NCBI GenBank assembly: GCA_934488695.1
Contig: CAKSSH010000041.1
Span: forward strand, 1-11,877
Direction: 5' to 3'
DNA from: an uncultured Oscillospiraceae bacterium
Lineage (GTDB): Bacteria > Bacillota > Clostridia > Oscillospirales > Ruminococcaceae
Length of the DNA: 11,877 bases
Positions 7,711-11,877 of the stretch are shown here, one piece after another; the stretch's first letter is position 1; the number at the start of each line of letters is the position of its first letter. Both the position numbers and the translations under genes were made by a program. The notes under the pieces are model-generated. The model was not told the DNA's origin. It ran no database searches and saw nothing but the letters and a program-made list of their open reading frames with translations.

Positions 7711-8174
7711 GTCTGCTGTTATTTATGTTGTCTTTGGCAGGCGCTTATGTAGCCTGTATGGGCTTTGGGTTTATTTTTCACCTGCGCGGGAAGCTGTTGT
7801 TGATTACCCCGTTGGGCAGCGTTCTTCTCTGGGCGGTTTATTTGCTGTTACAAGATTCCGTACCCAACATTGTTGTCCGCAGCCTGATTGCCACGATGGT
7901 GGCTGCTGTTTTCTGCGAAATAATTGCGCGGGTCATGCGCGTCCCGGTCACTGTTTTTATGATTATTGCTATTTTGCCTTTGGTTCCCGGCAGTGGTATT
8001 TATTATTCGATGGAATCCTGCATCCGACACGATTACAACACTTTTTTACAAAAAGGCGTCGAAACTATCGGTATTGCAGGGGCTATTGCCGTCGGTATGT
8101 TGTTGATTTCCGGTGTGTTTCGCCTATCGACCACCTTGATTCGTAGGCTGCGGCAATTCAGCCGTCAGTCTTAA
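7707..8174 (+). CDS. Threonine/serine exporter, ThrE C-terminal (YjjB-like) subunit
   Basis: The 155-residue, almost wholly hydrophobic product is the second half of a split ThrE-type exporter (DUF3815/ThrE_2). About five membrane segments can be seen: residues 2-24, 28-46, 50-77, 78-100 and 112-135. The fourth carries ILPLVPGSGIYYSME, the mirror of the NLVPG signature in the partner. The ATG at 7707 overlaps the partner's TGA (ATGA), and CGGAGG lies 6 bases upstream inside the partner gene, so the subunits are translationally coupled. This is the last gene of the rightward run, with a long terminator hairpin 18 bases after its stop. Confidence 0.9.
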   Translation: MSLLLFMLSLAGAYVACMGFGFIFHLRGKLLLITPLGSVLLWAVYLLLQDSVPNIVVRSLIATMVAAVFCEIIARVMRVPVTVFMIIAILPLVPGSGIYYSMESCIRHDYNTFLQKGVETIGIAGAIAVGMLLISGVFRLSTTLIRRLRQFSRQS

Positions 8175-8190
8175 GCAAATCGTTGCAAAA

Positions 8191-8238
8191 AAAAGGCCGA
8201 GCACAGATGGCTTAAAGCCCATCTGTGCTCGGCCTTTA
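8191..8238. terminator. Bidirectional terminator between convergent exporter and regulator genes
   Basis: Arms at 8192-8210 and 8219-8237 pair perfectly over 19 bp around an 8-base loop (CTTAAAGC). Read leftward, the hairpin is followed by T8, a strong stop for the MocR gene that ends at 8259. Read rightward, it ends in CCTTTATTC, weaker but usable for the exporter operon ending at 8174. Confidence 0.88.
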
Positions 8239-8258
8239 TTCATCTGTGTAAATGACGA

Positions 8259-9410
8259 CTATTTTACCGTCTCCTCGCTCCGGCCGACCTTGCCGGCATC
8301 ATTTCCTTTTTGCTCGGCAAGCAGTCGGCGCTTGCGGCGACGCACCCGATGAACGTGTCTTTCAAAAACACCGCTTTGCAAAAGCTCTGTAACCAGATAC
8401 TGCTCAAAGGTTGCCACCGGGCAGGAATAAAACCCCAGCTTCCGATGAAATCGCTGTGCCAAGTCCGGCGGCAAAACCGCGTATGCCACACGAATAGCCG
8501 GTGAAATAGTCTTTGTGAAGGTGTTTAAATAAATGACCCGGCCTGTTTGATCCAATGAAAAAACCGTGTCTTCCATCTTGCTCAGTACCGTAAATTCCGA
8601 TTCAAAATCATCCTCAATCAAAAAACGCTGCCCCCGGGTCACCCAAGAGAGGTACTCTCGACGCTTGGAGGCACCGGCCGTGATTCCGCTCGGAAAGCTT
8701 CGATAAGGCGTAATATGCAGTACCTGCGCATCGGTCTGCTGCAGCTCGGCGCTTAAAATTCCGTCTCGCCCCAATTTCAGTTTTCGGCAGCAAACACCTT
8801 GTTGTAAGTATACCTGCCGAATCTTTTCATAGGACGGATCCTCGGACGCATATATTTTATCTCGCCCCAATAACTGCACGAATAGTCCATACAAATACTC
8901 CGCGCCGGCGCCGATTATAATCTGCTCGGCGTCCACCCGCAATGCATGACTGCGTGCCAAATAATCCGCAATAGCCTGTCGAAGCGCCGGCGCCCCGGCG
9001 CTCGGCGTTTTTTCCAAGATCTTTTCCCCGTAAACCGACAATACCCGTCGAGCACAGCAGGACAGCGTCGAAAAAGGAAAGGTCTCCGGAGAAATTGCCG
9101 CCATGTCGGTTGGCACCCGACATGGCGGCAGCGGCCCTTCAAAACCATCCGCCAGTGCCGAAAAACCATCGCTCTCCCGGTACGAAACAAAATAACCGCT
9201 GCGCTGCCGGGCCGCAACATACCCCTCCTCGCACAGAATTTCATAGGCATGCTCGACTGTAATAACACTGACCGAAAAATCCTCCGCCAAGGAGCGCTTA
9301 GACGGCAGACGTTCCCCATATCTAAAGTCTCCGCGAACAATCTGTTCCCGCAAACGCCGATACAGCTTTAAGTAGGCCGCCTCTTTTTGAGAGATATTTT
9401 TTTCATTCAT
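8259..9410 (-). CDS. MocR-type regulator (GntR winged helix plus aminotransferase fold), C-terminally short
   Basis: The 383-residue product has a GntR winged helix at residues 12-75 (YRRLREQIVRGDF, LPSKRSLAEDFSVS, VTVEHAYEILCEEGY) and a class I aminotransferase fold from about 110. TPYRSFPSGIT at 234-244, IEDDFESEF at 265-273 and NTFTKTISPAIRVAY at 296-310 match the PLP pocket, with K300 the expected PLP lysine. MocR proteins usually reach about 440-490 residues. Here the fold breaks off after the arginine-rich FERHVHRVRRRKRRLL near 349-364 and ends in an unrelated-looking tail, so the last 70-90 residues, including the usual substrate arginine, are missing. No room is left before the terminator for the rest in any frame. 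MocR proteins sense PLP or amino-acid ligands and control B6, GABA or transport genes. The ATG at 9410 has AAGGA about 12 bases upstream, a loose ribosome site. Its target is probably the divergent ECF gene. Confidence 0.85.
   Translation of the reverse strand: MNEKNISQKEAAYLKLYRRLREQIVRGDFRYGERLPSKRSLAEDFSVSVITVEHAYEILCEEGYVAARQRSGYFVSYRESDGFSALADGFEGPLPPCRVPTDMAAISPETFPFSTLSCCARRVLSVYGEKILEKTPSAGAPALRQAIADYLARSHALRVDAEQIIIGAGAEYLYGLFVQLLGRDKIYASEDPSYEKIRQVYLQQGVCCRKLKLGRDGILSAELQQTDAQVLHITPYRSFPSGITAGASKRREYLSWVTRGQRFLIEDDFESEFTVLSKMEDTVFSLDQTGRVIYLNTFTKTISPAIRVAYAVLPPDLAQRFHRKLGFYSCPVATFEQYLVTELLQSGVFERHVHRVRRRKRRLLAEQKGNDAGKVGRSEETVK
9097..9129. repeat. Perfect 13-bp inverted repeat inside the MocR gene
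   Basis: GCCGCCATGTCGG (9097-9109) and CCGACATGGCGGC (9117-9129) are perfect reverse complements around a 7-base loop. In the protein this is the linker between DNA-binding and aminotransferase domains. Such a GC-rich hairpin in mRNA could slow translation or be chance in a codon-biased linker. Confidence 0.6.
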
Positions 9411-9440
9411 ATCTGGTCTTATCCTTTTGTTTTAAATTGG

Positions 9441-9487
9441 TTATTTACATATGTTCAAAAAAGGATTATACTCTCTTTTGTAAATAA
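9441..9487. promoter_or_regulatory. Inverted-repeat operator candidate between MocR and ECF genes
   Basis: TTATTTACA (9441-9449) and TGTAAATAA (9479-9487) are perfect 9-bp reverse complements with arm centres 38 bp apart. The left arm covers the -35 of the rightward promoter. The right arm lies in the leftward promoter's spacer, next to its -35. This placement fits a looped or two-site binding region of the MocR dimer controlling both genes. Confidence 0.5.
9444..9472 (+). promoter_or_regulatory. Promoter of the ECF S component gene
   Basis: TTTACA (9444-9449) and TATACT (9467-9472) match consensus at 5 of 6 positions each and are 17 bases apart. The transcript would start near 9479, giving a leader of about 58 bases. 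Its -10 overlaps the -10 of the opposing promoter by four bases. Confidence 0.75.
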
Positions 9488-9493
9488 AGTCAA
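9465..9493 (-). promoter_or_regulatory. Promoter of the MocR gene
   Basis: Reading leftward, TTGACT (9493-9488) and TATAAT (9470-9465) are 17 bases apart, with 5 of 6 and 6 of 6 matches. The transcript would start near 9458, giving a leader of about 48 bases. Because the two -10 elements overlap, polymerase can occupy only one of the two promoters at a time. Confidence 0.75.
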
Positions 9494-9495
9494 GT

Positions 9496-9514
9496 GTCCC
9501 GCACCTACCGGGAC
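9496..9514 (+). other. Small hairpin in the ECF gene leader
   Basis: GTCCCG (9496-9501) pairs with CGGGAC (9509-9514) around a 7-base loop, about 10 bases before the GGAGG ribosome site. It is too small for a riboswitch and has no T run. It may stabilise the leader or be incidental. Confidence 0.35.
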
Positions 9515-9536
9515 CGCAACCACGGAGGAATCAATA

Positions 9537-10055
9537 ATGAAACATATGCCGGCTGCTTTTTCCACTAAAAAACTCTGTCTGACCGCTCTCTTCATGGCAA
9601 TGAATATCTTGCTCAGCTCTTTTGGAATCCCGGTTCCGGGCGGACATCTGTATTTAAATGATATTGTCATCTGTTTTTCGGCGCTGGTTTTTGACCCGTT
9701 CTCTGCCTTTTTGATTGGCGGCGTCGGTGCATTTCTCGGTGACTTTTTCTTTTATCCGGCACCGATGTTTGTCTCGCTGGTCACGCATGGCCTGCAGGCA
9801 GTGGTTATCGCGCTCATAGTTTCCCGTAAAAAGCCGCTGCGCTTTTCCCGCGCATTGCTGGCAGTATTGACCGGCGCGGTTATTATGGTTGCCGGATACA
9901 CCTTCGGCAAAGCGTACATTTACAGCACGCCTGCCTACGCCATTATAAAGCTTCCCTACGAAATTGCTCAAGCGATGATTGGCGCCATAACTGCCCTGCT
10001 TCTTTGCTTTAAATCCCCGCTGCGCCGCTTTATTCCCGCTTTGCGCGCATTATAA
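9537..10055 (+). CDS. ECF transporter S (substrate-binding) component
   Basis: The 172-residue product has the size and five to six membrane segments of an ECF S component: about residues 14-32, 42-70, 78-98, 104-128 and 140-160. ALFMA at 17-21 in the first helix fits the A-x-x-x-A motif by which S components dock on EcfT. GGHLYLNDIVICFSALVFDP and GGVGAFLGDFFFYP follow as in ECF_trnsprt family proteins. S components bind a vitamin or metal and pass it inward with the shared EcfA/EcfA'/EcfT energising module. No such genes are nearby, so this is a group II solitary S component. Substrate is not readable; the divergent MocR regulator makes a vitamin B6 compound an attractive guess. Start: ATG 9537 has GGAGG 8 bases upstream. 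An in-frame ATG at 9387 precedes the promoter and overlaps the regulator gene, so it was not used. Confidence 0.85.
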   Translation: MKHMPAAFSTKKLCLTALFMAMNILLSSFGIPVPGGHLYLNDIVICFSALVFDPFSAFLIGGVGAFLGDFFFYPAPMFVSLVTHGLQAVVIALIVSRKKPLRFSRALLAVLTGAVIMVAGYTFGKAYIYSTPAYAIIKLPYEIAQAMIGAITALLLCFKSPLRRFIPALRAL

Positions 10056-10118
10056 GACTCTTTATCAAACAAAATTTCAGTTTATTTGTATGCTTTACGA
10101 GTCGCTAAAAAGCACCAT

Positions 10119-10160
10119 AAAACACGCATGCCGCCATTATGCGGCATGCGTGTTTTGTTT
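10119..10160 (+). terminator. Terminator after the ECF gene, possibly bidirectional
   Basis: Arms AAAACACGCATGCCGC (10119-10134) and GCGGCATGCGTGTTTT (10141-10156) pair perfectly over 16 bp around CATTAT. Rightward it ends in TTTTGTTTATGG. Leftward it ends in TTTTATGG and may also stop transcripts coming from the recombinase. It lies 63 bases after the ECF stop. Confidence 0.75.
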
Positions 10161-10312
10161 ATGGCAAGGGTGGGCATTTTACCCGCTACTGCTGACAATT
10201 TTTGTCAAAAGACGGATTGTATGCGTAATAATTTTTAGCGCTCAGCCTCTCTTGAGCAAGACGCAAAGCCTCGCCTGAACAATCAGAGTGGAATGCTTTT
10301 GCGATAAAAAAA
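10157..10312. other. Gap between the ECF unit and the recombinase
   Basis: I see no gene here. It holds a TGACA-ATTTT-TGTCA inverted repeat (10193-10207), a weak GCTCA/TGAGC hairpin (10240-10257), and falling GC toward the recombinase. The junction between host DNA and an integrated element could lie here, but no attachment core can be shown from one end only. Confidence 0.4.
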
Positions 10313-11821
10313 TTATATTTTCCATTTGATTTCAAGCCTTTCCTCCGAAGCGTTGATACGCTCGATCAAGCAATCCACAACCGTGATTTTGTCGCTGATC
10401 GACAGCTCATCCCAATGCTCCATATAACCGCTGATTTCTCTAATATTCCTCTTGCGTTCATTATTGAACTGCATGATCTGTGCATACAACTCTTTCTTTT
10501 CGGTATCCAGCTCGGCAATATGGTTGTTTATGTACTGCATAACTGTTTTATTGGCAACTGTGATTTTATCAAGTAGAGAGGATATTTCCTTATCAATAGC
10601 GTCTATACGGGATTTCAGCTTCACAATTTGCAGGTTACCGCCTTCCTGCTTTTGCTGTGACAGTGTTTTGAACGCCGATAACTTTTTCTGCATTTCTTCA
10701 AATACGATCCCATCGACTATATCGGCGTCAAGCGAGCCGAAATCACAGCCACCCGCATTGTACTTGTTGTTGCAGAGATAATAACGGTTGTCGGACTTGG
10801 TTTTACATCGGTATATTTTGGCGGTGAGGGCATATCCGCAATGGGCACATTTGATTTTACCTGCAAGCCAGGTCGCTTTCGCTTTCACCGGCTTTGCAAC
10901 GCTCTGATTGTTCAGGCATTTGGAACGGCACCTGATCCATGTTTTTGAATCAACAAGCCCTTCATGCGGAGCAAGTACAAGAGTGTGGCCTTCAAGGGAT
11001 ACGGTCTTTCGCTTTTTGTTCTCCCCGGAATACAAATACGCTCCGTTTGTGCCGATAAAATCATCAGGAGTATTGGCAATGTTGGTGCCTTGCGCTTTGA
11101 AAAAGTCATACACCCGATAATCGGCTTTGACATACACCGGATTTATCACCACATCACGCAATCGGCCTCGGTCAAAAAGTTTGCCGTCACGCTTTCGTAT
11201 GCCGTGCTCTTCCAAATAACGCATGATATCGCCAAGTGAGGTCTGCGGTTCGGCATAAAGAGAAAATATCTTTCTGATGATTTCTGCCTCAGATTCAATC
11301 GGCTCATACATTTTGGTACGTATTCCGTCAATCAGCGTATCTTTAAGACCAAAACCAAAAGGAACACGCCCGCCCATATAAAAACCGCGTTTGCTGCGGG
11401 ATGAATAGGCATCTATAACACGCTGCTGTATGGTTTCACGCTCAAGCTGTGCGAAGATCATGACGATCATCAACATAGCCTTCCCGATAGGTGTTCCCGT
11501 ATCGAACTTTTCCATCGTGCTGACAAAGTCCACGTTATGCTTTTGAAATAGTTCAATCACATTGGCAAAGTCAAGCACCGACCGGCTGATACGGTCAAGC
11601 CGATAGACGATAACACGGCGAATGATACCGGCTTCGATATCCCGCATAAGCTCCTGAAATGCAGGACGATCAATATTTTTGCCACTATAGCCCTTGTCCG
11701 TATATACCTTTAATTTCTGTCCGACCACTTCCTTTTTACAAAACTCGGCTTGACTTTCGGTGGATATGCTGTCTATCCGGTCAACCGATTGTCTTGTATA
11801 AACGGCGTCATAAAGACTCAC
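10313..11821 (-). CDS. Large serine recombinase (site-specific integrase of a mobile element)
   Basis: The 502-residue product has the usual order for a large serine recombinase. The resolvase catalytic domain covers about 1-145, with YTRQSVDR at 8-15 (R10 and nucleophile S12), YRLDRISRS at 73-81 (R74, R77) and AQLERETIQQR at 124-134. The Recombinase domain covers about 150-290. A zinc ribbon follows at 325-359 (CAHC, then C350 and C359), then a coiled coil at about 390-460. Such enzymes integrate and excise phages and conjugative or mobilisable elements by joining short attP and attB sites through a 2-base crossover. All catalytic residues are present and the frame is intact, so it is probably active. 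GTG at 11821 follows GGGGAG by 5 bases. Sampled lines are near 42 percent GC against about 57 percent in the ECF gene, which supports transfer. It converges on the ECF gene. Confidence 0.93.
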   Translation of the reverse strand: MSLYDAVYTRQSVDRIDSISTESQAEFCKKEVVGQKLKVYTDKGYSGKNIDRPAFQELMRDIEAGIIRRVIVYRLDRISRSVLDFANVIELFQKHNVDFVSTMEKFDTGTPIGKAMLMIVMIFAQLERETIQQRVIDAYSSRSKRGFYMGGRVPFGFGLKDTLIDGIRTKMYEPIESEAEIIRKIFSLYAEPQTSLGDIMRYLEEHGIRKRDGKLFDRGRLRDVVINPVYVKADYRVYDFFKAQGTNIANTPDDFIGTNGAYLYSGENKKRKTVSLEGHTLVLAPHEGLVDSKTWIRCRSKCLNNQSVAKPVKAKATWLAGKIKCAHCGYALTAKIYRCKTKSDNRYYLCNNKYNAGGCDFGSLDADIVDGIVFEEMQKKLSAFKTLSQQKQEGGNLQIVKLKSRIDAIDKEISSLLDKITVANKTVMQYINNHIAELDTEKKELYAQIMQFNNERKRNIREISGYMEHWDELSISDKITVVDCLIERINASEERLEIKWKI

Positions 11822-11877
11822 CTTAACTCCCCTCTTCGCAAAAGGAAGCGGAGTAACTGACGCTTATGGTATAAGGG
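11822..11877. other. Leader of the recombinase gene
   Basis: This stretch contains the GGGGAG ribosome site of the recombinase and, near the edge, a small CTTAT-GGT-ATAAG inverted repeat. No full promoter is visible before the window ends, so the gene may be read from a promoter or another gene farther right. Confidence 0.35.

Noticed and set aside
8240..8492. A simple frameshift explaining the missing end of the MocR protein
   Set aside because: The other leftward frame here gives no MocR-like continuation, and only about 20 bases remain before the terminator, so a deletion or a naturally short form fits better.
9387..9536. A 50-codon longer N-terminus for the ECF S component
   Set aside because: It would start upstream of the mapped-by-eye promoter and overlap the MocR gene. 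The ATG at 9537 has a good ribosome site and leads directly into the first membrane helix.
9479..9536. A riboswitch in front of the ECF gene
   Set aside because: The leader is only about 58 bases with one 6-bp hairpin, too short for a TPP, FMN, cobalamin or similar riboswitch.
10090..10278. A 62-codon rightward open frame after the ECF gene
   Set aside because: It runs straight through the 16-bp terminator hairpin, has no ribosome site and resembles no protein.

Overview
The window looks like chromosomal DNA of a Gram-positive Clostridia-type Firmicute, plausibly of the Oscillospiraceae/Ruminococcaceae kind. The reasons are strong AGGAGG ribosome sites, GTG and TTG starts, near-consensus sigma-A promoters, a CDP-glycerol glycerophosphotransferase, a solitary ECF S component (group II vitamin transport), a split ThrE-type exporter and a Clostridia-style large serine recombinase. 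Most of the window has medium to high GC. The recombinase at the right end is visibly poorer in GC.

Layout: (1) Bases 1-1930 hold a leftward cell-surface polymer operon: promoter, TTG-started family 2 glycosyltransferase, then a CDP-glycerol glycerophosphotransferase-like gene overlapping it by 4 bases and running off the left edge. (2) Bases 2001-3085 hold a leftward single-gene unit, a sugar-phosphate-type nucleotidyltransferase, with a near-perfect promoter embedded in a symmetric array of TGTC/GACA boxes and its own terminator. (3) Bases 3177-8237 read rightward: a 104-residue conserved-looking protein of unknown function, a terminator, a 1095-residue glycoside-hydrolase-like multidomain protein with no signal peptide, and a two-gene threonine/serine exporter (ThrE/YjjP plus YjjB type). 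This run ends in a 19-bp bidirectional terminator. (4) Bases 8192-10156 hold a divergent pair: a leftward MocR-type regulator (GntR helix-turn-helix plus aminotransferase fold) missing the family's C-terminal part, and a rightward ECF transporter S component. Their promoters face each other and share one -10 element inside a long-armed inverted repeat. (5) Bases 10313-11821 hold a leftward large serine recombinase, the likely mark of an integrated mobile element whose body would lie beyond the right edge.

No CRISPR array, tRNA, rRNA or insertion sequence is visible. The best candidates for new biology are the 1095-residue protein linked to an exporter, and the face-to-face promoter switch between the shortened MocR regulator and the ECF transporter, for which a vitamin B6-related role is an inference.
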